Below, piece after piece: positions 35,085-46,700 of a stretch of DNA of 64,000 nucleotides. The notes below the pieces were generated by a model. The model was not told the DNA's origin. It did no database searches and saw nothing but the letters and a program-made list of their open reading frames with translations. Numbering within the stretch: position 1 is the first letter of the stretch; every line of letters begins with the position of its first letter. Both the position numbers and the translations under genes were made by a program. The stretch comes from Asterella californica (lineage: Eukaryota > Streptophyta > Marchantiopsida > Marchantiales > Aytoniaceae): positions 7,254,001 to 7,318,000 of the forward strand of contig JAYKYS010000018.1 in NCBI GenBank assembly GCA_036924285.1, written 5' to 3'.

Positions 35085-35513
35085 CAGAGGAGATCGGAGC
35101 ACGGGTGGAAAGGGCTGGAACTCACTCGACACAAAAGATGAATTACGAGCCATTGATAACTATGACAGTTTGATACAGATGGCCTTAAACTGCGAGGACC
35201 GCCCAAAGAGATTGTTGTAGGCTGGTTCAGAGGAGATCGGAGAACGGGTGGAAAGGGCTGGAACTCACTCGACACAAAAGATGAATTACGAGCCATTGAT
35301 AACTATGACAGTTTGATACAGATGGCCTTAAACTGCGAGGACCGCCCAAAGAGATTGTTGTAGGCTGGTTCAGAGGAGATCGGAGCACGGGTGGAAAGGG
35401 CTGGAACTCACTCGACACAAAAGATGCATTACGAGCCATTGATAACTATGACAGTTTGATACAGATGGTCTTAAATTGCGAGGACCGCCCAAAGAGATTA
35501 TTCTAGGCTGGTT
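35085..35513 (+). repeat. 143-bp tandem repeat, three units
   Basis: Units at 35085-35227, 35228-35370 and 35371-35513 each begin CAGAGGAGATCGGA and are about 97-99 percent identical. On the plus strand each unit encodes an open, protein-like peptide (LDTKDELRAIDNYDSLIQMA...) ending in a stop near the unit end. Because 143 is not a multiple of 3, the frame is not maintained from unit to unit. It looks like a triplicated exon piece rather than a satellite. Minus-strand frames through it are its shadow. Confidence 0.9.
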
Positions 35514-37488
35514 ATGACGATAGTGGGACTATTTCTTCTCAATTGATTGTTAAACACGTTCAGGAAATAGGCTCTAGTAGCCCGGATTGAAAGATGTAAG
35601 AGATGTGTGTGAGTGAAGTATATCACAAATAGAGGATTCGGGAAATGGTCGGAGGCTAGGATGATGAAATTACAAGACGGAAATTGCGGTTCGAAAGTTT
35701 CATCAGGTTTGCTGCTTTGTATAACAGAGTAGAGTACTTATTGGGGGAATTTTACCATGTCTTGGAGGAAACTCTCACCAGAAGAGCTTCTTTCGGCTTG
35801 TGATTAATAAGAATAGAGTGGAACATTACAGAATGGAGAAGACAAGTTGGGATGCTGTGGATGTCGGTCCAGGCGATGGTTGTCCTCCCTCGATGAAGGA
35901 GGAGACATTCTGTTATAGTCCTCTTCAGGACTTTCTTTGTAACATCTTAACTATAACTAGATATCAATGCACAGTTGTGACATACATATAGTTGAGAATT
36001 CCCACCGCATATACATCACATATTCTTCTTATAAACTGAAGTAATATTTTACGAAAACAAAATAGTGTTGAATGACAACTAGCTTGAAGTTCATGTTCCG
36101 TATACAGAATGATGCTCATCTGATTTCACTGTCAATGTGTACAAATAATACAACCACTAAATATTATGTTTTTTAAAAATCAGAATCTCTGAATCATCTA
36201 CTCATAAGTCTACCATCGGATGTGGTCGATATAATATCAGCCTCAGTCAACCTAAAAAATATGTACCATAAGATATCTGCTTCCTACTATGCTCAGAGAC
36301 GACGTCCTAAATGATTCTTGAACTTGGAATTCGAAAAGAAACTGACATGTTTTTGAGAAGAATATCCCAAAGATAATTAGTTGCATGAATGCTTGTAGTA
36401 TAATTTACAGACGCATTCATCTAACTCCTAAAAAAAATCCAATTTATTCTACATGTTTATCTACATCGAGATCATCCAATGGATGTATTCTATGAACTAC
36501 ACCAAGAGAATAACCTTTACCAGTGGACCAATCAATTACTTTGCAAATCATGACAATATCAATTTCTGGCAAAGGTGGACAACATCCAAGCTGTCATGGA
36601 GTAAGGACTTCTAGATACAGATTTCTGTCTTGTAACTCATAGCAGATGAATCGATTGGTACTATTAAGTGTAGGTTGTAAATGAAAAAAAGAAGATTTAC
36701 CCGCAACATGTTTCAACGATGATAATACACCTATTGATATATTTGGATTAGACTTGACATCTCCTCCAAGAGCTCGTAATATAGGGAGAAGACAAAAAAA
36801 AGTAAACAAATGATGTTTTTCAACTTTATAGTACGACAGTTTAAGTTTTGGTGCTTTGCTCACCTCCAACTTGTTTTGTTGGATGTTTTGATCACTTTTG
36901 ATCGAAATCTCTAAGTCCGTACTTGTGGTTTCTGCAAGGGTATGCTCAACTAATTTTCTGTCTGTATGCAATAAAGTTTCAATGAAATCTTCATTGAACT
37001 TTTGAAAAGACACAATGGTAATGTATGCATGACATCATAAGTTAAGTCCAATGAGACATCAAACTCAGATAGAGCGTATAGTCTCTTAACGTCAAAAATA
37101 AATGTTATACCTCTCGCCTTGCCTCTTTTCTATTTTCTTGATAAGTTGCTTCTCTAAAGTTCTTCACAAAAATCAACATATCACGGTATCATATCAGATT
37201 TTGTGTGAAGATTGTCCAGGAAAATGTGAGGTTCTTGGTCGTGGAAATATCGTGTGTAGAATATATACAAGAAAGAGAGAAACAATCACGAGAACAAGTT
37301 TCGCAAGATATACCAACTCTCACTTTATATACATTCTTGTTTCTTTCTCTCTAAGAACACATACTTGTTGATAATCTGCTTATCCGGGGGTCTACTAGAG
37401 GGTCAGCGGTTTCTTGTTTCAAGGTGTTTGACGTTTTGATATCACATTGTGTACATTGCAAAATCTAAGACTAAGATGTCGTCAATCT
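35514..37488. other. non-coding stretch
   Basis: No gene supported. A minus frame at 36594-37013 without an ATG at its edge is protein-like in places but unrecognised. A plus frame near 35720-35802 (ending RRASFGL) could be another gene scrap. A segment at 37370-37485 reappears at 37636-37735, about 90 percent identical. Confidence 0.4.
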
Positions 37489-37740
37489 AGACGTGCAACA
37501 TTATAGACTAAGATGTCGTCAATATAACATCCGACAAAATCTAATCCTACTAGGATCTTGTCCATCACCCTTTGGAACTCAACAGGGGCGTTCTTCAACC
37601 CAAATAGTTTTTGAGAACATCAAAAATAAACACATACGTGTTGATAATCTGCTTATCCGAGGGTCTACTAGAGGGTCGGCGGTTTCTAAGGTGTTTGACG
37701 TTTGGATATCACATTGTGTACATTGCAAAATCTCATAGTG
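37370..37740. repeat. about 100-bp direct repeats flanking the gypsy RT fragment
   Basis: The block starting GTTGATAATCTGCTTATCCG occurs at about 37369 and again at about 37638 in the same orientation, on both sides of the RT relic. They may be a duplication made together with the fragment. Confidence 0.75.
37489..37604 (-). pseudogene. Ty3/gypsy reverse transcriptase fragment
   Basis: On the minus strand this piece translates without a stop as FGLKNAPVEFQRVMDKIL followed by FVGCYIDDILVYN, the RT palm of Ty3/gypsy elements including the YIDD catalytic motif with its two Asp. Sequence on both sides does not continue the domain in frame, and a 20-bp piece coding IDDILV is repeated 33 bp away (near 37468-37485). 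It is a rearranged relic about 40 codons long. Confidence 0.85.
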
Positions 37741-40700
37741 CAAAATGTCTATTTAACTGCTTTGTTAACCCAACTGTGTACTGGGAAACTCAACGGTCGC
37801 AGTCACCATTCGGGAAGTTACAGAGCTGGAAGCAACTCGTTACTATAACCCTGTAGTATGAGAAACAGACGGGACTACTCGAAACTTGTCACAATAAACT
37901 TGTAGTATGCTTACTAGGAAAGGATGTAGTATATACATTGTATCGTGGGAGTAGACAATGACTACTTGTCTTTCTTTCATCTGCTATGTACAGCAACTAC
38001 CAGAGTACAAGTACAAAGTAGCAAACACTCTTATGCAAGCTTATCTTCGGAGTAGAACTTCAAACATTTATTGAAACAGCTCTATCGGAACCCATACTCT
38101 AGAGAAATGCCGGTGTGAGAGGAAAAAATCTCCGAGGTTGTTTGGTGCGTATCTCTCTCCGTCCAACGGTGCGGCGACTTGCTGCTATGTGACCGCTGTG
38201 ATATTAACATTGTCGTTCTCAAGCACATTCTCCCTTTCTAGAAAGTACATGTGCTTGCATTTGTGGTAGCGTCCATTTCCATGTAGAAGAAGATGTTTTG
38301 TATGTCTGCACATGTCATCTCGTGCGGCATGAGAAACGAATTTCACAGCATGTCTGACATGTGCTTTTGTAGTCTCGGTTGCATTAGTTGCATCGAGATG
38401 ATGCTTAGTATTTCTCTGATGCTAGCATGCTGCGGAGACAACGTGCAAAAGAAAAACATGGTGTTGTTCTTTCTCATCCTTAAGATAGTATCCTACCATG
38501 CTAGTGAACGTATGCAGTCGCTTGTTGGTTAAAATCTTCACACACACTTCACTTCTAAGGGGCCGCTAAATATCACATCCTAATGCACTGAGGACATGTA
38601 TTTTTACTTCCACCGTGGACTTGACATAAATTGAAATAACCCCTTGAAAATGAAGGTGCAAGAGACTTCCTCCGTGTTCCATAGAAAATAGGTCCGAGAT
38701 TCAGTTTCTATGCAGAAACTCAAAGAGTCAAGAGAAAAGAATGAGTTCTAGATTTGTCCCATCTTCACAAACCTTTACGAATGTCTCCATGTTGGACCTA
38801 CGAGCTCTAGTTTGTTCTCGTTGTCGTGTTGTGATGCGGCTCTTGTGTGAAATTCTCATAAAACTTAAGATGTATTTCTTTTCTACATTTCATGAACTAT
38901 ATCACATAACTCGCATGAAAACGTATTAGGTGCCATGTTCATAGTTATCAGAGATATGAGATCACAAGATAATGAAATGTGTCAGCTCAGTGATCTGTGG
39001 ACATTCACCTAGGTGACTTTTGTTGTCAAATTTATGTATAAGATAGATGATAGAAGGTTCATGAGAGCATTCTCTCTTATGTGATGTTTCGTGAGTGTTT
39101 CTGAATGTCATACATGAAGTGTAAGGAGCTACGAGAGGTGTATTTATGGACGAAAGATTAATCTGAGTTCCGGATCTTTCATTTTTGAATCCGTTTCATA
39201 TCAAGCTTCACTACATTCTCACGATCATTTTCGACAGTGATTCTTTGTCTACTTTGATGAAGAGTTCATGAGGAGGGTGATAGACTTACCTATTCCGGTG
39301 ATCTTGTTGATGGTCAAGGAGAATTGAGACTTGACTATGTACAATTTACTTGACGAGTGAATGGATCTGAATTTTCCAGCCAACATCTTTTTCAACGTCT
39401 GGATTGAGATCAGATGTCACTACTAGCAGAAGATCAACCATCTTGTGTGGATAGTGAGGAACTATGGTACGGATTTAATGTGTGTTTTTTATAACTTAGC
39501 AACCTTTTGCACTTGTAGCTTCAGAAGAGCTTGCTATATGGATTATTTCTATATCATTTCACAACTCTAGGTGCGATTATAATTGATCACATAAATAAAT
39601 TTTATTTTTTTAACAGTTTAATATAGTATGGGTGTCAATGTTAAAACCTTTGTGTAAGATTCTTTATCCACATGAGACAATTATGACTTCAGCAAGGTCT
39701 TTGAGAGTGTTTTCTTATTCGATTTCACTAGTTTTGCCTGTTTGCTTCTGCAGTAGAGAAATTTATTACTGAGGGTAATTATTTCAGATGTCAGAAACTA
39801 GAAATAATTATTGAAGAGATCGTAGTTCCACTCACAAAGAGATCCAAAATGAGCCAGATTCTATACAAAGTCAACAGTTAAAAAGTTACGGCTATTTTTT
39901 TCTCAGCCGTTGAAGAATATTTCCCTTTCAGTTTTACAGCTCTTATAGAACTTTTACATAACAATTACATCTTTTGGAGTAACAAAAGATGTAGGAGCAA
40001 AAGTTTCCCAAGTTGATCTTGGGTGCATATATTCAGTCGATAGTTATGTGTACAAATCAAGGGAGTTAAGATCGAGTGAGCTTGATTTGTTAAATCTATG
40101 CTGGGGAAACTTTTACTTCTTGAGTTGGTTGGTTGTCCGGGGCAACAGGCTGCTACACCTGGACTTCAAGCTGAAGTCTCATGGGACACTTACATCAGCT
40201 TTTAGCCCCGACGGCAGTACTGCACATGAAACATATATTTTGTCGTTTGTAAAATTTCTATCACTGCAGCGGGATGAGCAGTCATGGTTTCCTGTGACTT
40301 GAGATACTCACCCATGAAAGCTTGTGTCCCCGAGATCGGGATCATGAGTGACACTTCGAACTTCCTCTCACAACTAACGCCCGCTATGAATAGAATGGGT
40401 TAGGAAACTGTTAGGGGCCCTTTCAACTGCCTATGACTATACCTTTTCAATTCCGCAGACACGAGTACCATTAACTATGAGAACTTTAACCCGTAACTAC
40501 GAGAACTGCGAGTAATTAGCAACTGTTAATGTGAGTGCTCTTTCAGTGCTCTTTCTGGGTGTGCTTGTACTTTACATTAGCCTGAGAGACAAGTGAGAGT
40601 CTTGAGAGTTAATAAGGATCCGATTCGACTTTATTATCATCATGTTTACTAATACTCACTGAAGTGTAAGTAACAAGAGTGGCCTTGGGACCGATCAAAG

Positions 40701-40935
40701 AATGAGAACTTTAGCTTGAAACTGTGCACAAGTGCCTCTAAGTAACACTATCACTACGTACTGCTATGCATGGGACGACATAACAACATGGTCCAATGTG
40801 GATCATGGATTTCCAGCTTCTTTTTTTCACAAATCTACTGCTATCGTTCGAAAGGAAGAATGTTATTTCTGTATTGTCCCCGCAGTGTGATGTTCAGCTC
40901 ACTGACAGTTTCTTGATGCAGGGAATCATCAGTAC
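37741..40935. other. non-coding stretch with probable old repeat debris
   Basis: No gene or intact element recognised. Frames at 38293-38532 and 40048-40302 (plus) have no family motif. The sequence is likely old transposon remains, but I could not match motifs. Confidence 0.35.
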
Positions 40936-42502
40936 TCAAAACTGCTTTGGCTCAACGAGGGCGCAGTGCTTTCTCCATCCGTATGGAGAAGTGCCAGGAA
41001 TGCTGCCCATCTTAACCATTGCCCATCCGAACTCGACCAGAAACGACTGGGGATCATACACAGCTTTGAGGGCATACTCTACACCCAAAGGATCGCTCAA
41101 AAGTGCTACGTCCGACTCCAGGAGTCCTTTGTTGGTCAAAAGGTCCAAGTAGTAAGTGGAGTCGAACGTTCCGTTGGTGGCATCCAAAGCCATGAAGCCG
41201 AAAGGACGGGTCTGAGGGCACTGAGCCTTGAGAGAGTCAGCGAATTCGGGATCGATCGACGGGTCGGTAATGTTAAGACCTTGAAAGTTATACAGACGCT
41301 CGAAAAATGCTCCACAGTGCACTTGTCCGATCGAGTGTCCACCTGAGCACACATTAGCACTTGTAAGTGAGTATGAACCTAAAATACTAATCATGAAACT
41401 TCAAAGTTTCATGTGGAGCACAAATGTGCTCCGCTAGCTACTTCATTGATGCTTTGAATTTGTCAATTCAATTCAATTATTATCTAATTCTGTTTCGTCA
41501 AATGATTTAATTTGCTGTCCTCGTTGGAGTCAGTTTCGTTTCAGAGCACTTATGATCAATGAAAATCCTAAGCTTTCATACTCTAGTCATTGTATAGGGG
41601 TATAGTCAGAGGAACGCCTTTACCTGAGAGGATAACCATATCTTTAGCGTCCAGTCCTACTTTGGCGAACGTAGAGACGAGCTGAGTGAAGTTGTCTCTA
41701 CGTCTCGGTAAGCTGCCGTTGACAACGTCCGCGATGGAAAGTGCCCCATCTACACGGCCCAAAAGGACAGGCCAGCTCCAGCCACCGACCTGCACTCATC
41801 ACATTATTCTATTGTTATACAAATCCTTTCGGGCTTGCTTCTAATTAGAAGATCACCTTTTTAGTTTCTTATCCAATCACTGGCGGTTAAATTCAACGTA
41901 TTAGAATGAGTTCTCCCTTGAGATCTGTTCCGACTGTCAGCTGTCAGCGGATGAGTTACAACTTACCTTTACTGTAGCATCCCGGGCTACAACTGCAAGA
42001 ATGTCGGCGCATGAGACGATGCCAGGGCACGCACACTCGAGCTCCATCTTGATTTCGTCGATATGCTCGAATCCTCTCAAGGAACCCTTGTTCAGCAGTG
42101 CATCCTTCTCAGCCAACATATCCTCGGTTGAATTGAGAAGCACGGATCCATCGCAACCCTGCGCATGCATGCAGGTCTCTCCCTTCATTAGAAGGTGAAA
42201 CGATCGATGGACATGTTCGTAATCCGGACTTCCCGATCCACAGGTCTCACATTGCAATTGGATTTGTACTTCACTTACCCCAACGAAGCAGTCATGGAAG
42301 TGTAGCCAGCCAGTCCTCGATCCGCATCCACAAACTCACCCACTTTTGCTTCAATGATGGATGCCGCTTGTGGACAGGTAGCATCATAGAAGTTCTCTGT
42401 CAGCTCTGCATTCGATACAACTGCTGCCACTAGCAGAAAAAGGGTGGACATCACTGTACGACGAGCCTGACTGAGAACCCATGTCGAACTCTCTGAAGCC
42501 AT
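40936..42502 (-). pseudogene. class III peroxidase, frameshifted copy
   Basis: Secretory plant peroxidase (haem enzyme using H2O2 to oxidise phenolics in the wall/apoplast). Four exons on the minus strand: 42502-42279, 42158-41967, 41789-41624 and 41342-40936, all with GT-AG borders at the three classical intron positions. It starts with a hydrophobic signal peptide (STLFLLVAAVVSNA). Motifs: FYDATCPQA; distal haem site [10 protein letters not shown] joined to GCDGSVLL across intron 1; [16 protein letters not shown]; proximal haem site SGGHSIGQVHC; FDSTYYLDLL and GLLESDVALLSDP. Near 42290-42305 the frame breaks between RGLAG and the distal motif. Exon lengths total 989 nt, one base short of a whole codon multiple minus the missing codons, so a deletion of 3n+1 bases fits. 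Read literally, translation ends at the exon 1/intron 1 border. All other exons are open, so the lesion is recent or an assembly error. Confidence 0.9.
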
Positions 42503-45500
42503 TACGATGACTTTGACGGTCCTGAGAGTGTACTGATTAATCTTTCCACACGTTAAGGACCTTGCTCTCGTTCCCCCTTAACCTTGCTCTCGTTCCCAGC
42601 CGAAGGTAGTCCGACCAGAGCAATTGATCAGACTCTCCTTCCTGCACATGATCATTTCGGTATGTAAGGAACATCAACGCTGATAGACGTGGACAAGGAA
42701 TGCAAACTTGCGATGAAAGAGTTAGAAACTGGACTGTCAATCGAACTCAAAGCTACGTGTCAAACTTTTTGCAAGCCTACAGTTGTGGGGAAGTCTGGAG
42801 CTAGCGCTAGAGTTCAAACGTACGAGCTGAGGCTGAGATCGAAGATCCAGAAGGAACTGGTGCAGCTTGTGAATTGGCATTCTTGCGAATGCTATATATA
42901 CTCCACCCTGCAGAATCCATGCTAAGTTCCACCTGGTGCTTTGTTTATGGTTACCGTTAATTTAGCCTTCGAAACGTGGTCATGATCATATGTTTATAAT
43001 ACTTTTCCTCGTAGAGATCACTTGTCCACTACTTAACCAGATGTATCAGCTGGCCGTTGAATCCAGTGAGACGTCTCCTAAATCTCTCCTGTAGATTGGT
43101 CGTTCCTGTTTTCTCTTTCACGAAGCTAGCATGATCCTGCATGACAAGAGAATTTTTTCAGCCTTTGTTTCCGCTGTATATGTCAATTTCGGAATCTGGA
43201 GCTCATACTGGCAAGCTTTGACTCCTGACTTCCCTGACCCCCGGATCAAAGGTCTAGTAGTAAACAGTACTGAAGCCAGAAAGATCTTACTAATGAAAAG
43301 GGGGATTCCGTGTACGGAATGCTTTGCTTTGGAAACATTAAGGACATTGAAACTTCTAGGCGCCTTACCACCTCCCAATAGATGAACGAAAGAACTGACG
43401 AGCACCTTCATAAACTCTGTCCATTAAATGTCCATTTCTTTTCGTCGTGACGTTCTTGACAGTCGTAAGCTACAAACGATCAGGAGAAACGAACTTGGAC
43501 TACCGCGCCGGTACCAGTTTGTGAGAGTGGAAGACATGAATCAGATGAGTCTCACGCTGAATGTAAGGGTCTACTGGATGAAAGACAGTGTTCATCGATC
43601 AAAATCACGAGTCACCACAAGCTTCAAGGTGGCACAAGGGGGATCCCCAGAGCTTTAACTTTTAAATTAGCAGTCAAGCGCTAGCGATAAAAGTATACTC
43701 GACATTCGACTGTAGTGTTTCCTCTACATCCTATAGCTAAACATGAACTTGGGAAGGAGCACAAGCGAAGATCCGAAAGGACCGGATAACACCGTGGGCT
43801 GCAAGGGAAAAGAGGAAACACAGGAATACAGGTGAGCCTTCAAGACCCACGTCTTCAAGTTCAGTTCCATCTTCTAACGCATCTGTCATAAGGCTTCAAT
43901 CTCCGTTTCCTCGGTAGATGTTGCTTCTCTGAGTCCAAAACTACTTCCAACAACGACCAGAACATGATTACGACCAACACGAATTCTTGCGGGAGTGGAG
44001 TTCAGAGTATAAAGCAAGTACTCCGGGACATATCCATCTTCTAAACAATGATTTCGGAACGAATCCCAAATCCCGAAGCATGCGAAGAAAGCCATTTGCA
44101 TAGTCCAATTGATCAAGGGGCAAACCTGTATTCGAGAGGTTAACCACACTGTTTGACTCTCTTCCTCATCCATGTGATGGCAAATAGCACCATGAGCTAC
44201 AAAGAAACCCCGCAAGCTTTGAGACGAACATTACTTTTCCAATTCTCAGTACCAGAAAGAGTGCAAAAGTTACAAATCGGCTCATGATCAGCCGGTAAGC
44301 TTCAGTTGATGTACAGCTGGATAGTTTCTGGAAGTAAACAGCAATGCTTTGTGTTTTAGGCCGAGGTTTGCCATTCTGCATGATGCATGATCAATTGAGT
44401 GTTGTATGCATATGTACACGGCCGAAATCCTCATTTATTCTCGCACCTTCATAATTTACCATCTGCCCATTAAGTGCCACCCAGACACATGGTTGAGAAC
44501 TCAAACAATCGGATCGAAAGAACGACTGTCGGCAAAGATTTCTCAGACTGACGTACAAAGCTGAATGAACGGCGTCGAACTGATCTTCTTGTTGTACTGA
44601 GTTCTAGTATGTAAGCGTGTGGTAATTAATCCACTTGCAAGGCCACAAATAGCAGTGCACATGGCAGTGCCCGTATGGGTCTTACCAGCTCTTAAATTTT
44701 GAACACTCTGCTAACGGAAGCTTGCCATCTCTTGCCATCCATGTTTAAATTACTGATGATCACAGAAATCTATCGATATCGTTACCACTAGAGTAATGGT
44801 GACTTACTAGAGGAAGTTTACATGACCGGGTAACAACGTTATTTATATGAAACACAGCGAAGAAACAAAGGTTTACATCATTGATGTAAATTTTCCGTAT
44901 AGAAATGAGGTCAAACATTTCTGACATGTAAAGTCCAAAGAAAGTCAATCACAGTTACTATATTTACATCTTACAAATTAAAGTCAAAAGGACTATAAAT
45001 CTAAACCGTATTATATTCCATCTTCCCGCATGTTCTACTATCGTTCTGAGTTGGTACAAACTCTGTCATGTATCTTAGCTGAACATCAAATCTTGTTATA
45101 CTCTTCACATGTTTCACTATCGCGCAGCTTCGACGGATGTTTCTAACCGTTTATATAACGCACACTCGCAGATATTTCCAGAATAAGTGGCGCAGAGGTT
45201 TTGGGCGACGAATTATGCGCGAAATAGCTTGTCACTACGGTCCTAAGAGAGGAGTGACAGTACTATAGTAATCCACAGTGGGCGCCAGAAAGTAACGCAA
45301 CAAACAGATGCCAGCTAAAGACGTGGACCGGTACCATCCTGTGAGTTTCACGACTCAAGAACTAGATCTCGTAGATAGAGCATGTTGCTGAATATTCTCG
45401 AGTGCGATGCTTGCCTCAACTCATGATCAACTCTTGCTATGGCCACATGGGCACTTGTTCAAGTTATGTGCAAGCTGAATCGCGCGGTAGGTAATTGAAT

Positions 45501-46700
45501 CTAACAATCAAACGTTTGATTCATCGATCAAGGGGGAATTTCAAAACTAAAATTTTTCGGAGGCGCTGCTATTCATTGGACTTCATGATCAGTCAGGGTA
45601 CTGTTTCATGCCCATTCGGATTCCCTAACTTAAGGTTTCAAGTTGGTTGGTCTCCGTTCCACACCTAAAAAGTTGATAAGCTAAGCTACGAGGGCAATTT
45701 ATAATGAAATGTAATGTAAAGTTTAGTAACGAGAAATTTTGGTCGTGCCTGTGACTTCATGTCTCATGCCCATGATATTACGCCCATGAAATTACGCTGC
45801 CCGAGAAAAGTTTATCCAGTGATTACGTGTTCGTAAGTTTTACGAAACAAAGTCATTGTGATCTAGTCTTCTTTGTTGTATGAAATGAATCTCGTGGTTC
45901 TAGGGATTTTCTAAGAAAACCGTCTCCAAATGAACCGGATAACTTTCATCCAAACGGTTAACCGTCAAAGCCTCATATTCCTCATGTACCGTCAGGCTTC
46001 GGATGGGTATGTAGACGGACGACGTGAATGGGCCTCGAGGCTGGATTAATAAGAAGCCGCACCAATTGTAAGCCAAGCACGAACTACATTCCCAGTTCTT
46101 GTGAAGGCATGGAGTTTGAGATTCTTGTTGAGATATCGATGTTATAGATTGCTGGACCCGCCATCTCTCCTTTGCTCACATCAACGACCGCAGCAGTCAC
46201 AGTATATTAACTGGAAATCGAGGACCAATTAAATACTAGCTAGTACGTACTGCACTTGGAAGTTTTTTCAGCTCGAGGGACTGTGAATAGCTTGTTGATA
46301 CTGTAACAGGAGTTTGCGTAATTAATCTTACAGTAAATTCTTAACAGTGTGATGAACATCTAGATCTATAGGCTATTTTCTTCCAGGATGGACACTATCG
46401 TCAAGGAAGGTCAAAACAAGCTGGTTCTGAGTTGATTAGGTTCCAGGAGTTGAAACCTTGCTGATGCCGTCGGAGAAGCCATTTCAAGAATCAGGGTTGT
46501 CAGAGTCAAACGGCAATCTAAAGATAAAGACATAAAGCCTACCACATGAAGGCGGAACCCGGTCAGCAGATATTTCACATAGGAACTAATTGGGTATTAC
46601 TTCTCTGGCTAGATTCCAGGCTATGAAACCGATGTTGATTCCAGTGGAGAAATCAGTACAGGAGTGAGCTGAAGTCACCGAAGCCCACACGACAAAGAAA
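42503..46700. other. non-coding stretch
   Basis: No gene supported. A TATATATAG on the minus strand at about 42889-42900 could be a distant promoter for the peroxidase to its left, about 390 bp upstream of its ATG. CCTTGCTCTCGTTCCC occurs twice at about 42556-42598. Frames at 43131-43385, 43428-43658 and 43886-44215 have no recognisable domain. Confidence 0.4.

Noticed and set aside
36594..37013. 139-codon minus-strand frame
   Set aside because: Its left edge is not ATG and I recognise no domain; left as unassigned sequence.
37380..37480. Plus-strand KVFDVLISHC-like peptide as part of the gypsy RT
   Set aside because: It lies on the opposite strand to the clear YIDD fragment and has no further RT motif; treated as chance.
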